In this document: one piece after another, positions 26,111 through 41,100 of the stretch
Position numbering within the stretch: position 1 is the first letter of the stretch
Layout: the number at the start of each line of letters is the position of its first letter
NCBI GenBank assembly: GCA_965229715.1
Contig: CBDDJL010000004.1
Coordinates: 496,001-560,000, forward strand
Origin: JAVJST01 sp965229715
GTDB taxonomy: Bacteria; Pseudomonadota; Alphaproteobacteria; Rhodospirillales; Casp-alpha2
Reading direction: 5' to 3'
DNA: 64,000 bases
Made by a program: the position numbers and the translations under genes
The notes under the pieces: generated by a model
Told to the model about the DNA's origin: nothing
Database searches by the model: none
What the model saw: the letters and a program-made list of their open reading frames with translations, nothing else

Positions 26111-29100
26111 GAAGAATATTGTCGTTGCCGTCGGCGCGGATGGTGTCCGCAAAGTCCGTGCCGATCACGTTCTCGAAACCGTTCAGCGTGTCGTTGGGAT
26201 TAATGCCATCGCCGACATTGCCCAACCCTGCGCCAACGCCGTCGAGATCGAGGATGACGCCATTACCGCTTGAGATCGCCTCGAACGAGACCGTATCGGT
26301 GCCGGTGCCGCCGTCGAGAGTCTGTACGGTTTGTGAATCGAGTTCTGATACGACAACCCTGTCATCACCGCCGCCGGCATCGATATCGCCGCCGGCCGAA
26401 TTACCGATGATGAGATCGTCGCTGGCGCTGCCGAGCAGATTCAGGGGCGAGGCGCCGTCGTCGCCGGTAACGATGTACCCGGTCGGATCGGATCCCGCGA
26501 TTGCCGAGGTCGCCAGCAGGTAGTCTTCCTCGAAGCCATCGCCGTCAGCGTCGAGTTCGACGAGCAGTGTGTTGGTCACGTCGTCGGCCCCGTCGACGGT
26601 CAGCGAATGGGCCGTGACGCCGTCCGTGAAGTCAAAGATGACGTCGTTGGTCGCTTGAGTGCGGAAAGCGCCGGTCAGCGTCAGCAGATTGTCGACTTCG
26701 AGGCGGTCGCCACCGGCCGACGCGTTAAGGGTATCGTTGCCTTCACTAAAGAAGATCTCGTCGGCGCCGCCGCCGCCGGTAATGACGTCGTCACCGGCGC
26801 CACCATCGACGAAGCTCGCGTCCGTGGTGATGACATTGATGATATCGTTGCCGCCGCCGGCCAGAATCACGTTGTTGCCGGTCGACGTCGAGGTGATGGT
26901 GTTGACGCCCGAACCGCCGACGATCACACGGCTGGCGTCGACACCGGTGCCATCGTACGTCCCGGTCGTCGTCAGGATTCCGAAACTCTCTGATACCAGA
27001 TCGGCCGTCTGGATGATGCCGTCCTCGTTGAAATCGAACGCCACGAAGCTCGCCGGCACGCCCGTCGTATCGTCGATCGTATCAATCGTCAGGGTGTGGA
27101 AACTGAAGTCGTAGATGCTTTCGTATTCGAAGGTCAGCGACGTCAGGTCGTCGTACACCGCATGCTCGAAGAAGAAGTCGGCGCCGATGACGATGGTGTC
27201 GCCGCCGCCGCCGGTCGAATAGACGTCGTTGCCCGTGGTCGCGAAGTAGGTATCGGCTGCCGCAGTGCCGGAGTCGGTGTCATTGCCGAGCGTGCCCGCC
27301 TGGCCGCCGGCGACGTTGAGCCCGGCAACGTCGATTCCGGTCTGAACCTGGAGCGCTGTGGCGCCGGACGTGAACTGGGTGAATCCACCCGACGTCCCGA
27401 CCTGATACCATGTGTCGTCGCTGACGACGCTGTCAGTGCTGTCGCCGGTAATGGTGAGCGTGTTGACCGCGTCGGTCATCGCCACGACGTCGGCGGCGTT
27501 GATCGTCAGCGCCGCGCCGGCGGCCTCGATGAAGGCCGTCGTAGATGACGGCGTAAAGGTCTCAGCAACGGTGATGTCCTCGGCAACTGTCACGGTCGCG
27601 CCGCCGTCGATGATCGAGACGATGATGTAGGTGCCGTCGTTCGACGCGGAGCCTGTGACCGTGAACGTGTCGCCAACTGCGAACGCGTCAAACGCCGCCG
27701 TGGTCAGGGCGCTGTCGCTGATCCGCTGGACCGAAATCGAATCCGCGGTGTCGTCGAACACGAGCTGGTGACCGGTATTGGTAACGAATCCGGTCGCCGA
27801 AACCGAGAAGCCGGTGCCGTCGGTGTCTGTTTCGTCGGCCAGAACGGCGGCGACGGTAATGGTCGAACCGTCGGCCGACACGCTATTGACGGTCGTCGTG
27901 ACGTTGTTGCTGGTCGTCGTATTGACGACAATGCTGTCGCCGACGCTGACGCCGTCGAACGCACCGAGCACCGCCGCCCCTGTGACGTCCTGGATCTGGA
28001 TCGAGCTGTCGGCATTCTTGAACGTCGTCTGGGTGCCAACCAGGATCTCGCTGCCGGCTTCGGTGATGTCGAGCGCTTCGACGTTAGCGACGGTGACAAC
28101 GCCGCGTAGATCGATGGCCGCCGGACCATGATCGAACTCGAGCGTATCGAAGCCCGTGCCGCCGTCGACCGACGTGTCGGCTGAATCGTGGATCATGATG
28201 TCGTCGCCGGCGCCGCCTGACAGCACGTCCGCGCCGGTGCCGCCGTCGAGGAAGTCGTTGCCGGCGTTGGCGTTTAGGGTGTCGTCGCCGTCATTGCCGA
28301 GCAGGATGTCGTTGCCAGTGTTACCGGTGAGGAACTGGCCGAGAGCGTCGGTGCCGATCAGCACCGTGTCGACCCCGACCGTCGCGCCGAGCGTCGTGGT
28401 GTTGATCGCGTACTCCTCGAGCACGCCGTCTTCGTCGAAGTCCATCTCGACGAAACTGATCGGGTTGACGTCATGGTTGAGCGCGGTCGTCGTGTGCACG
28501 GTGCCATCGGCGGAGTCCTCGAACACGACCGCCAGGTCGGTGCCGTCGAATGTGGCGCGTTCGACGAAGAACTGGGTATCGATCACGAACGTGTCGAAGC
28601 CGCCGTTCGAAACCAGCGTGTCGGCGCCGCGCGAGGCGACGAAGATGTCGTCGATCGCGGTGCCGGTGAGCGCATCGTTGCCGGTCGTGCCGCTTACAGT
28701 CGTCGCGCCGATGAAGTTGGCGCCCGTCAGCGTCGTGCCGTCGAACAGCGAATCGAGGCTGATCGCCATGTCGACAACGGTGTCGCCATCGAGATCGATG
28801 GAAATCACGTCGTTGGTGTCATCGTAAAGAATCTCGGTCGTCAGGCCACCGGTGAACGCGGCGGCGTCCTCGAGACGGCCGAGGTAAGTGATCGACGTGT
28901 CGACCAGACCGTCCAGCTCGATAACATCGTCGACCGCATTGAAATCGCCGATGAAGTCGCCGACGTTCGGCGCCGAATCGGTCGCCGCGCCGTAGAGGAA
29001 CACATCCGAGCCGCTGCCGCCGATCAGGGTATCGGTGCCGCCGCCGCCCTCGATGACGTCGTTGCCGCTACGGCCATCCAGCTTGTCATCGCCGCTTGAG

Positions 29101-32100
29101 CCGATGATGTCGTCGTCGCCACCCGAGCCGCGGATGTGTTCGATGTTGATCAGCGTGTCGGTGTGCGTCGCCGAGCCGCCGCTCTCGGTGACGATCGCCG
29201 TACCGGTCGAAAGATCGACCTCGACGCGATCGACGTAGCCGCGGTCGTAATTGACGCGATCGAAGCCGCCGCCGCCGTCGATGATGTCGTTACCCTTGCG
29301 CGCGATGAAGCCCTCGTCGAGACCGGAACCGACGATCACGTCGGCGAAGTCGGAGCCGCGGACTTCCCAGACGTCGCCGGCGAACGTGTCGGTGCCGCCG
29401 AAGCCGTCGAGCGCCGTGCTGCCCGCCTGATTTGAGCCACTGTAAGTGTCGTCGCCGTTCGCGCCGAGGTTGACGACAATACCACCGGCCGCGTCGCTGT
29501 AGTCGAGCCTGACCTGGCCGGTGCCGTTGCCGTTGACGAAGGTGAAGGCGTCGTTGCCGGCGCCGCCGGAGACCTGCACCCACTCCTCGTCGCCCATGGT
29601 AATGCTGATGGTGTCGTCGCCGGCGGAGCCATCCAGATCGAGGCCGCCGTAGACCCAACCGTCGATCACGTCGAGGTTGCGCAGCGTATCGGTGCCGACC
29701 AGCGTCGTCTGCGCCGCGTCGCTGTACTTGCCGACCGTTCCGCTCTCCGTACCGAACAACACATCGATCGATCCCTGATTGGCGTAGCTGAGCGTGAAGA
29801 AACCGACTCCGGCGCCGACGAAGTCGACGATGTCGTTGCCGTTGCTAGAGATGATCTGATCGTCCCACGACGGGTTCGTACCCGGCAAAATGACGTCGTC
29901 GCCGTCACCGCCGTCAATGACGTCGATGCCGTCGCCACCGAGCAACAGATCGTTGCCGCTGCCGCCGGTGATTGTGTCGTTGCCGTCATCGCCGTCCAGC
30001 GTCACGCCGATATTGCTCGCATCCGACAGATTGTCGTCGCCCAGAGTGCCGAATTGGGAGTTAGCCGCCTCGGTGACGAAGAAGTCGGTCGCAGCGAGGC
30101 TGGACACCTCGGTCAGCACAATCTGCATGTCCGCCGCACCAGTGCCGTTGAGATCGATCAGCAGCGTGTTGTCGCTGGTCCGCAGGGTCGCCTGTGTGTT
30201 GCCGCCGTTCGCAACCAGCGTCGAATCGTTGGCCTGCAGCTGGAATGTGCCCTGACCGATGCCGTTCAGCACGATGACGTCCTCGCCCGACGTGAAATCG
30301 CTGATCGTGTCGAGACTCGCGCCGCCGTTGGAATCAGTGGCGGCCTCATAGACGAAGAAGTCGCTGCCGCTATTGCCCTTCAGCGTATCCGATCCGCCGC
30401 CGCCGACGATCGTGTCGTCGCCGCCCTTGCCGTCGAAGGTGTCGGCGTCCGTGGAACCGATCAGCATGTCGCCGCTGTTCGAGCCTCGGATACTCTCGAT
30501 GTTGCTCAGCGTGTCGGTGAAGAACTCGTGGAACCACAGGCCGGTGACCGTGCCCGTTTCCAGATCGGCGACGATGCCCTCGACGCCGGAACGATCGTAG
30601 CGCACCAGATCGAAGCCCGCGCCGCCGTCGACAACGTCGTCACCAAGCCGCGTGATAAACCTGTCGTCGCCGCTCGAACCCGTGAAGTTGTCGTCGTAAT
30701 CACTGCCGCGGATTTCGTCGATGCCGGCACCGAGCGTATCGACATCGCCGAAGCCGTCGTTCGTGACCTGGCCGGAGCCGAGGGTCAGGTCGACGACGAT
30801 GCCGTTATCGGCGTTCGAATAATCGGCCCGGTCGAAACCGCCGCCGCCGGTAATCGTGTCATTGCCGGCACCCGCCCGGATTTGTACGAACTCGCTGCTA
30901 TCGATCAGATCGACGTTGATGTCGTCGGTGCCGGCCGTGCCGTTAATCTGCAGACCGCCGATATCGCCGTCGATCAGTTCGATGTTGAGCAGCGTGTCGG
31001 TGCCGTCTGCGCCTCCGGCGCCCTTGACGACCGTGCCGTCGGTTTCGCCGCTGACGCTCGTGATATCGAGATCGATCGGTCCGGCAAGGGTCGAATAATC
31101 GAGCACGTAGAATCCGTCGACAGTGCCGGTAAAGTCGACAGTGTCGTTGCCAGTCGTGGCTAGGATGCGGTCGCCGAAATCGGGCGTCGCATCACCCGGC
31201 AAAATCAGGTCGTCGCCCGCCGTGCCGGTCAAATCTTCGTCGCCTGCGGTGCCGACAACGGTGTTCAGGCCGCTGCCGAAGAAGAAATCGCCAACGTCGA
31301 GATTCGCGATCGATACGCCGGTCAGGGTAATTTCCATGTCGGTGCCGGCGTCGATCGAACCGTCGCCGTTGACGTCGATGGACAACAACTTGCTTGTATC
31401 GTCGAAGCGGGCTTCTGCGCTTCCACCGCCGGTAAACGCCGCGGCGGCGATAAAGCTGAACGGACCGGAAATGACATCTTCGATATCGATGATATCGACG
31501 ACGGTCGATGACGTGCCTGCATCGAAATCGGTGATCGTTTCGCCGCCGCCGACGTCAGCGTCCGTCGATTGGGTGTAGATGATCTCGTCGACACCGCTTC
31601 CCGTCGTGATGGTATCGCTGCCCGCGGACCCGACAAGCGCGTCGTCGCCGGCGCCGCCGTCGACGGTATCGGCGCCGTCTCCGGCAAGGATGATGTCGTT
31701 GCCGGAATTGCCGCTTATGGTCTCGCCGGCGGCCGTGCCGACAAGGAAGGCGTCGACGCCGGCAAAACCGCCATCGGCGGAAACATCGAACGAAGTCGAG
31801 AGCTTGTAGGTATCGAGCTGCCCATCCTCGTCCGCGTCGAACTCCAGGAACGAGAGCGGGTTGATCAGATGATCCAAAACGATCGTGTTGAACTGATTGA
31901 ACGACGAGTCCTCGATCACGATCACCAGATCGTTGACGGCGGCGTCCGTGGCGGCGATCAGTGCGGCGCCGAACAGTTCGAACCCGCTATCGACCTCGAT
32001 CCGCAACGTATCGGTGCCGCCGTTGGTCTGAAGCGTGTCGTTGGAAACATTGGTGCTCGTAGCGACGAACAGGTCGTCGCCAGCGCTGCCGACGAGATTG

Positions 32101-35100
32101 TCGTCCGCCCCATTCGACCCGGCGATCAGATTGACCGCGCCGGTGAAGTCGCCCGCCGCCGGTGCAGTCGTCACGCCGTCGAGTTGGACGAGGAACCCGT
32201 CGAAGCCCGAGTCGTCGCCGCTGTCCTTGATGTAGAGCCAGCCGTTTGTGCCGTCGGTAAAGAAGTGCAACTGGTCGTCGGTGATACCGGCGTCGATCAG
32301 GCCGACGGTGGTGGCAGTATCGACGGAAAAACCGACGGTCGTATCGGGCGTCAGATCGATGCCAAAAATTCCCTGCAGCTCGATCTTGTCGGCGTTGCCG
32401 GTGAAATCGGTGATAACGTCGGTCGCCGTCAGGTTGCTGTCGGCTGCCGAAGCAAACACGAAGGTATCGCCCGTGGTATGGCCGCCGCCTGTCAGCGCGT
32501 CGGCACCGGCACCGCCTATCAGGATGTCGTCGCCGTTGCCGCCGTCGAGCACGTCGTCGCCGGCGAAACCGTTCAGCACGTCGTCGCTCGACAGGGTCGC
32601 CGTCAGGATGTCGTCGTTTTCGGCACCGTTCAGCGGCACGCCGGAATCGGTGAACACGTAGTTCAGGTTGACGGTGACGCCGTCGCCCTGGAAGAAGACC
32701 TGCTCGATGCCGGTGAGGATGTCGGTGCCTTCGTCGCCGTCCGCCGCATTGATGTCGACCACCGTGATCGGTCCGCCCGAGTCGATGCCGCTGATGGTGT
32801 AGTCCGTGCTGAGACCGGAGAACACGGCGACGTCGATGAACGCGGTATTCGAGCTGTCGGTGATGGTGTCGTTGCCGAGACCGCCGGTAAACGTGTCGGC
32901 GGTGTCGCCGGTGCTGGAACCGCCTTCCATTACGTCGTCGCCGTCGCCGCCGTTCAGGGTATCGGACCCGGCGCCGCCGTCGAGCGTATCGTTGCCGGCG
33001 AAACCGTTCAGCACGTCGTCGCTGGCCAAGTTCGACGTCAGGATGTCGTCGTTTTCGGCGCCGTTCAGCGGTACGCCGGAATCGGTGAACACGTAGTTCA
33101 GGTTGACGGTGACGCCGTCGCCCTGGAAGAAGACCTGCTCGATGCCGGTGAGGATGTCGGTGCCTTCGTCGCCGTCCGCCGCATTAATGTCGACCACCGT
33201 GATCGGTCCGCCCGAGTCGATGCCGCTGATGGTAAAGTCCGCGCCGCCGTTGTAGGAGCCGGCGAACACGGCGACATCGATGAACGCGGTATTCGAGCCG
33301 TCGGTGATGGTGTCGTTTCCGAGGCCGCCGGTGAACGTGTCGGCGGTGTCGCCGCTGCCGGTGCCGCCCTCCATGACGTCGTCGCCGTCGCCGCCGTTGA
33401 GAATGTCGGAGCCCGCGCCGCCGTCGAGCGTATCGTTACCGGCGAAGCCGTTGAGCGTCTCATTTGTGGTCAGATTGCCCGTCAGGATGTCGTCGTTGGC
33501 GCCGCCGTTCAGGGTGATGCCCGAATCGGTCATGACGTAGTTCAGATCGACGGTGACGCTGTCGCCGAGGAAGTGAACCTGCTCGACGCCGGTCAGGATG
33601 TCGACGCCCTCGTCGCCGTCGGCCGCGTTGTTGTCGATCACGGCCCACATGCCGAACACCGCCGTGAAGGGGTTGCCGACGTTCGGACCGGCGTCGATGA
33701 ACCCATCGTTATCCGCGTCGTAATCGCCGTTGGCGTCGGCCTTGGTGACGGTGTAGCCGGCACTGACGCCCGAGAAGTAGGCGATGTCGACGAACGCGGT
33801 GTCGGAGCCGTCGGTTATGGTGTCGTTGCCGAGGCCGCCGACGATGTGATCGCCTTCGTCGCCGCTACCGGTGCCGCCCTCGATGATGTCGTCGCCGTCG
33901 CCGCCCAGGATAATGTCGGCGCCGGAAGCGGCGTCGATGGTGTCGGTGCCGGCGCCGCCATCGAAGAACTGATCCGCCAGACCGCCCGTCAACGTGTTCG
34001 CGTTACCGTCGCCGATAAAGGTGTCGTTCGTGATCAACACGCGCTTGGTCGTGGTAAGCGGCTGATTGACGCCGTCGTCGACAGTGCCCTCGATGTCGAC
34101 GACACCCGTGAACGACGATGCCGGCGTGTAGGTGAGCTGCGACAGGACGGCGTTCACGTCGGTCGACGTGCCGGTTACCGTCCAGACGCCCGTGCCGGCG
34201 TTGTAGCTGGAGACCGCAGCACCGGAACTCGGCTCGCTGAACGTGCCCGAAGACGCGTCCGGCAGCGCGAGCGTCACGGTAAACGGCTGGCCCGAGTCGC
34301 CCGAGATCACGATGTCCGTCAGGTCGAGCGCGACGTCCACGCCCGTGGTGTCCGGCGCGCCGAGGTTGGCGACGGTGGCCGGCTCGGTCACATCGCCGGT
34401 CCGGAAGTCGGAGGCTGCTGGCGCGGTCAGGACTGCATCGAGGCGGATCAGCGTGCCGGAGAAGTCGATGCCGCCGATGCCCGCGCCCTTGACGTAGAGG
34501 TAGCCGTGGATGCCGTCGTCGAAGAAGTGGATCTGGTTCGAGGTGCTGCCGAGCTCGATGGCCGCGACGGTGCCAGCAATGTCCGTGGTGAATGGGACGG
34601 ACGTGTCGGGCTCTATGTTGATGCCGGCCATGCCCTGGAACAGGATGGCGTCGGTACCCGAGACGAAATCGGTGATGTTGTCGGTCAGCGTCTGGGTCGA
34701 TTCCGTGCCCGCCGAGTAAACGAAGGTGTCGGCGCCGGTGCCGCCGGTCAGGCTGTCGTTCGACGAGCCACCGAACAGCGAGTCGGCGCCGGAACCGCCG
34801 CTGATGGCGTCCGCGCCGTCGTTGCCGGCGAGGTAGTCGTTCTGGCCGCTGCCGATCAGCGTGTCGCCGACCGCCGTACCGACCACCGCGGAGTTGAAGC
34901 CATTGGCCGAGGCGTCGAGCGTCGTCTGGATGATGTAGGCGTTGGCAATTCCGTCGCCGCTGGCGTCGAAGATGATCTGCTCCAGCGGATTGACGGCGTG
35001 GTTGGTCACGGTGACGGTGTTGATGGTGCCGCCGCCACGCGTGGTAACACCAAGATCGGTGCCGTCGAAGGTCAGACTCAGGAGCTGATGGTCCAACAGT

Positions 35101-38100
35101 TGGAGGGTGTCGGTGCCGGCGCCGGTGCTGTCGTAAGTATCGTTGCCGCCCGAGGCGTTCATGATGTCGTCGCCGAGACCACTGGTGAAGATGTCGTTGC
35201 CGGCGCCGCCTGTGAACACGTCATTGACGTTGCCGCCGAGGACCGTGACGTTGCCGTCCGTTTCGGCCGAAGCGTCGATGATCTGACTGAAGTTCAGGTT
35301 GTTGGCGTTGATGGTGAGCGTCTCCGCGGCGGCCACGTTGGCGTCGTCGAGCGTGATGGTGTAGGCGGCGTCGGAGCCGAGGGTCCAGGTCTCCCAGTTG
35401 GTGACGCCAGCGAGGTCGGCGTTAGTCAGGGTCGCAGCGCCGATGAACTGCAAGGTGTCTGTGCCCGCGGCGCCGTCGTAAACTCCGCCGGCAATGTCCG
35501 CCGAGCCGGCATTGATGGCGTCATTCAGGTCGCCGCCGGTGACCTGTTCGAAGAAACTGATCGTGGCGCTGTTGGCAAAGGTGCCGAAGTTCAACTGGTC
35601 GACACCGCTGGTACCACTGATCGAGCCGGACGGGAACACGCTCTGGATGTTAAGCGTGTTGGTGGCCCCGCCGCTGCCCAGGTTGACCGTCTCGACGCCA
35701 GAGATGACCAGTGTATTGATACCGTTGGCGAGGTTCAGCACATCGCCCGAGGTGTGGGCCAGAAGGTCGATGCTGTCGCCCGCCTCGAACAGGCCGGTTG
35801 CGGTGATGATGTCGTCGCCGGCACTGCCGGTGACGTTATCGTCGACGCCCGCCTCGAGTGTTACGCCTTGGGTGCCGTTGACCGAGATGCCGTTGACGGT
35901 GTTTTGAACATCGACTGTCACTGTCGAAACCGTGCCGATGCCGCCCGCGCCGTCGTCAAGGGAAATGCTGACGGTGCGGACCCCCAGGTTCGCGTTCAAC
36001 GGGTCGAGGTTCTCGTAGGTGAGCGCGCGGAGAATTTCGTCGACGTCGGCAAGGGTCGGCTTGCCCGCCGTCGTGAAGTCGATCACCAGATCCGATCCCG
36101 GAGCGATGGCGTTGACGAGCGTGCCGACAATACCGGATGCCGCGGTGCTGACCGTTGCACCGGCCATTGTGCTGCTGAGCGTGACGCCGCCGCCGCCGAG
36201 GCTGAGCTGGTCCTGGGCCACCGCCAGCCCGCTGGTGATCGAGACCGTCAGCGAGCCGCCGAAGAAATCGACGTTATCCGCGTCGGTGACGCCGGCCGGC
36301 AGCGACGCGTCGTCGATGAACCGCGGGCCGCCGCCCTCGGCGTAGGCCGTAACGTCGCCCGCGAGCCCGGTGATCACCGGCGCGTCGTTGACCGGCTTGA
36401 CGAAGACATTGACCGTACGGACGTCCGAACCGCCGTCGCTGTCGCGAACCTCGATTTCGAACGAGTCCGCGCCCGAATAGTCGGGATTCGGCGTGTACTG
36501 CCACGTGCCGTCCGACTGCACGCTGACCGACCCGTTCGCGGCGCCGTTGAAGACGTTGAAAAACAGCGGGTCGCCGTCGATGTCGATGGCATCGACCCGG
36601 CCCTGAAGGCTTGAATCCTCGGCGACGAGGAACGGATTGGTTTCGACGAACGTCGGCGTGGACGCAACCGTCGCACTTTCGAATACGCCATCGAAATTGC
36701 CGGCGATATTGGCAACAGCGGAACCGTTACTGTCGTTCAGCGGATAGGCAGCAAGCAGATTGGCGTCCGTCGGGTCGGGCGGACTCGTCATGTCGGAACG
36801 AAGTTCGCCGAGGCTGCGGGCGTCGTCGTAGAACCGCGCGTCGAACAACTCGCCAGTAAAGTGTAACGTATTTGATTCCCCGGCCCCGATATAATGCTCG
36901 CCACTGTCGACATTGAGATCGAACGCACCTACACCACCGGTCGATTGCGAACCGATCTCCACGCCATCGAGGAACAAGGTCAACGTGTTAGAAGCCTCGA
37001 CGTAGGTCAAAGCCGCATGATGCCACGCGCCGTCCGTCACGACGGGGCCGGCCGAGAATCCAGCATTGAAGCTGAGATCGGTTGTCAGCGTATTGGTCGT
37101 ACCGTCGATATAGAGCTGGGCCATGTTGTTGAGCGCATCGCCGGCGCCCCAATCCATGAGTTCCTGCCTGGTCCCGCTGGTGTCCGTGCGGAACCAGACG
37201 CTCATCGTCAGATCGCTTTCTCCGACCAACAAGTCGGCCTCGCCTGTCGCGGACACTCGGTCATCGCCGTCGAACGTCATCGCGGCGCCGTTGAAGCCAA
37301 CCGGCGTGACTTCACCCTGAACACCCGTCGCCGCAACAAAACCGCCGTTGAAAACACCGTTGAACGTGCCGTTTCCGGTCGCCGAGTCGGCGGCAACGGT
37401 GCCCGAACCTTCATCCAGCTTGTAGTAAATCTCGAGCCCCGATTCCGAGCCGGCCAGGCGCGCCTGGAAATTATCGGCGATGTCCGTATCGGATCGGGTC
37501 GTATTCCAGAGCCGCGCGTCGGTGAGTTGCCCCTGGAAGAACTCCGACTCCACCCGGTCAAGGCCAACCTGGAACACGCCGCCGTCGGCCGGTTCGGCCA
37601 CGAACCCACTGAGATTGCCGAGACTTTGCGACACAAATGCGGTCGGCTCGACCACACCGTCAATGTAGGGCGTCATCGTGTTGGTCGTGGCGTCGTAGCT
37701 GTAGGCGACATGGTGCCACTGGCCGTCGTCATAGGTGTTCGTCGTCGCCACCTGAAGAAGATTGCCGGTTGTACTCTTGATCTGGAAGAGCAACGTACCG
37801 TCATCCAGCATCCTGGCTTCGCTGTAGTTCTCGTCGTTTACATTACCGTCGCTGATCGAGATGATGCCCTGACCGTTGGTGCCGCCCGCGGTCGAGGTCT
37901 TAAACCAAACCTCCATCGAATGGCTGCCAGACACAGTGTAGTTGCCGGTGCTCGTGACTGCGCTTGTCGTGCCGTTGAAGTCGAAGACCTGATCACCGTT
38001 GAATATCGGCGGCGCGATGGCGCTCGTGTCACCGTCGGCACCGGCTGCCGCGCCGAGGTTGGTTATCGTCTCGCCGGTCACGTTCTCCATGTCGAGATGG

Positions 38101-41100
38101 AGCTGCAGGCCGGCGGCGGCCGGATCGGCCGGCACGAAGCCGCCCATGTCATTGGCGATGTCTGTCTGGTTGAGCGCTCGGTCGTAAATCCGGACCTCGT
38201 CGATGATTCCGTCGAAGCCGACGAGCGCCGTCGGCGAGGTGTCCGTATTGCCGACCAGCAAGGCGTCTCCGACATCGATGGATGAGGGCTCGGTCGTAAC
38301 ATCGCCCCGGCCGGCTTCCTCACCGTTGATATAGATGACCGCGTCGCCGGCGCGGCTCACCGATACCGCGATGTGCGTGTCCTGGCCGACCGGCACAAGC
38401 AGGTCCGTCGCCGTGATGGTCGTGCCGCCGCCAGAGGTATCCTTGATAGTGAACGTGACCTGATCGTTTTCGTCGATCTGGACCGAGAAACCCTTACCGT
38501 TGTCGTCGCGCTTGTCGACGATGACATCCAATTCGCTTGCAGCGGTGGCGGACGCGTGATTGACCCATGCCTCGATGGTGAAGTCGCCGGTTCCGAAGTT
38601 CAGCGCCGGGTGATCGGCGACCGTCAGGACGTCGTCGACGCCATCGAACTGCATAGCGTCGCCGGTCGTTGTCACGGCGGCGATATCCGGTTCGTCGTTG
38701 GCGGGCTGCACGTTGACGTTGATCGTCTTGGTCGTGCCGCCGCCCTGGCCGTCGCCGACCGAAACCAGGAAGCTGTCCGGACCGTTGTAGTTGGCGTCCG
38801 GCGTGTATTCGTACGCGCCGGTCGCCGCGTCGATGCTCACCGTACCGTTTGTCGGTTCGATCCCGATGGCGAAGGCTAGCGTATCGCCGTCGGCATCGAC
38901 GGCGCCGATTTGGCCTATAAGAACAGTATCTTCTTGGGCGACAACGTTATCGGCGAACGCCGCCGGCGCCGTGTCGACGAAAGTCGGGTTGCCGGCGGCG
39001 GTGCCGGTGAACGTGCCGGTCGCGTCGCTAACCGTCGTGACCGCCGTGCCGCCGGGCTCGTCGTCTAGGCGGAAGTTGGCGATCAGGCCGTCCGAATCGA
39101 TCGGCACGAAGTTTTCCATGCCGTCTTCGATTTCGAACTCGTTACGGACATGATTCCAGATACGGACGTCGGCGATGTTGCCCGTAAAGTGCTGAATTGA
39201 TCCGTTGAACGTTCCAATGTGCAGATCGCCCGAGGACGCCTTCGGCGTGCCAACGCCAACGGTGCTGTTTTCAAGCACGCCATCGACGAAAATACTGATG
39301 GTTTGGGTGATTTCGTCGTAAGTAGCGGCCAGATGATGCCACTGCCCGTCGGTCACGTTCGTCGTGCTGACCGACGAAACAAACGCATTATCCGTTGTCT
39401 CCAGCCGCATAGCGGCGACACCGCTCGGGTCGATTGTCAGCGTGTACGTGCCGCCGTTTGTGGTCGCGACCTTGTTCAGGATCCGCTGCGTCGCGCCGCT
39501 GGTTTCCGTCTGAACCCAGGCTTCGACGGTCCAGCTTGTCGGTGTGAGGCTGCCGTCATCGGTCACGGTAATCGAATCGTCGCCGTCGAACGCGACGGCC
39601 CCCGATGTCACGTTCGGGCCGAGCAGTTGCGGCGCCTGATCCACGAAAGCCGCATCGCCTTGCAAGACACCGTCGGCCGGCTGGATACCGTTGGGGCGCA
39701 CCTGATTGTCAAGATGACCGTCGAGCGGATAGGCATTGACCAGACCGGCGGTCTGTCCATCCACATGGTCCGTGTCCATCGACGACTGGATCTCGCTCTG
39801 CGAACGGACCGCGTCATAGATGCGAACCTGGGAGATGGCGCCCTGGAACCCATTTACGCCGTTGCCGAGCACGATCTCGGCCGGGTCGGTGATCGTCCCG
39901 GTCCAGCCGAACGACGGCGTCGCACCGACACCGTTGACGTAACGGGTTACGGAATCGGCCGATTCGTCGAACACGAATGCGACGTGGACCCATTCACCTT
40001 CCGTGAAGTTGGATGCGGCTAGGCTCGCTGCTTGCCCGTCGATCGACCAGCTTAGCGAACCGCCGAACATGCCGAACTCGGTGTTGCCGAGGGTGATGAA
40101 ATTCTGCTGGCCGTGCCCGGCAGCGAGATTGTCAGGCCGGATCCACATTTCGACGCTGAGGTCGCCCGTTGCAGCGACGGAATTGAATTCCGTGAATTGG
40201 ACGCGATCGCCGAAGCCATCGAGCGACACATATTCGGCGAACGGATCGCTCGGCGGACCGCCGGCGCTCAGCGCGTGGCCGTTGCCGGAAACGTCGATCA
40301 GCGAAATATCGTCGTCGACAGCCTGGTCGTTTGCGTTGTCGAGGGTGTAATGCGCCGTGAGGCCCGTTGTATCGGATAGATCCGTGCGCTGGTAATTGTC
40401 GGCGATCTGATCGGCCGTGCGCGCCGTCGACCACATGCGGATGTCGTCGACCGCACCTGCAAAGTGTCTGACACCGTCAAGGCTTTTGCCGAAGACGATG
40501 TCGCCGGCCGTCAGATCGAGCGCAACGGGATCGGGATTGCCGTCGACCGCGCCGTCGATGTAGGTCTGCAATTGCGCGCCGTCGTAGACCACGGCGACGT
40601 GATGCCAGACACCGTCGTTCACGCTCGTCGAGCTGGCGGCCTGCGCTCCGCCCGGACTCAGCGCCGTCAGCGTGCCATCGCCGTCGATCTCGATTTCGAG
40701 CCCGAGGTTGCCGCTGTTCTGGCCCATCGCCACCAGCGGATGGCTTGTCGTGCCGTTCGGCACCTGGAACCAGGCTTCGATCGTGAACGGATCGCCGGCA
40801 TTGCTCGGCAGCAGCGCCGCAGAGTCGACGACTTCGGCGAAGTCGTCGACGCCGTCGAACTGGGCGACCACGTTGCCGCCGGAGGCGCCGAGAATCACCG
40901 GGTCGTCGTTGACCGCCGCCACCGTGACGTCGATCGTCCGGGTCGTGACGCCGCCGTTGAGATCGTCGACCTCGACGATGAAGCTGTCGGCGCCATTGAA
41001 GTCCGGATCCGGCGTGTAGGTCCAGTTGCCCGCCACGTCGATCGCCGCCGTACCGTTGGCAGCCTGGGTATCGATCGTGTAGGTCAGCGCATCGCCCTCG

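Noticed and set aside
26000..34000. Regular short repeats that look like a CRISPR array
   Set aside because: The periodicity is in frame with GGxGxDxLx nonapeptides and the intervals are coding; there are no conserved repeats with unique spacers and no cas genes.
31569..36614. Plus-strand open frame of 1,681 codons opposite the adhesin
   Set aside because: It is the mirror of biased RTX codons (GGC/GAC-rich) on the coding strand; the translation is low-complexity Val/Asp/Arg/Gly with no domain, and the minus frame has clear domains.
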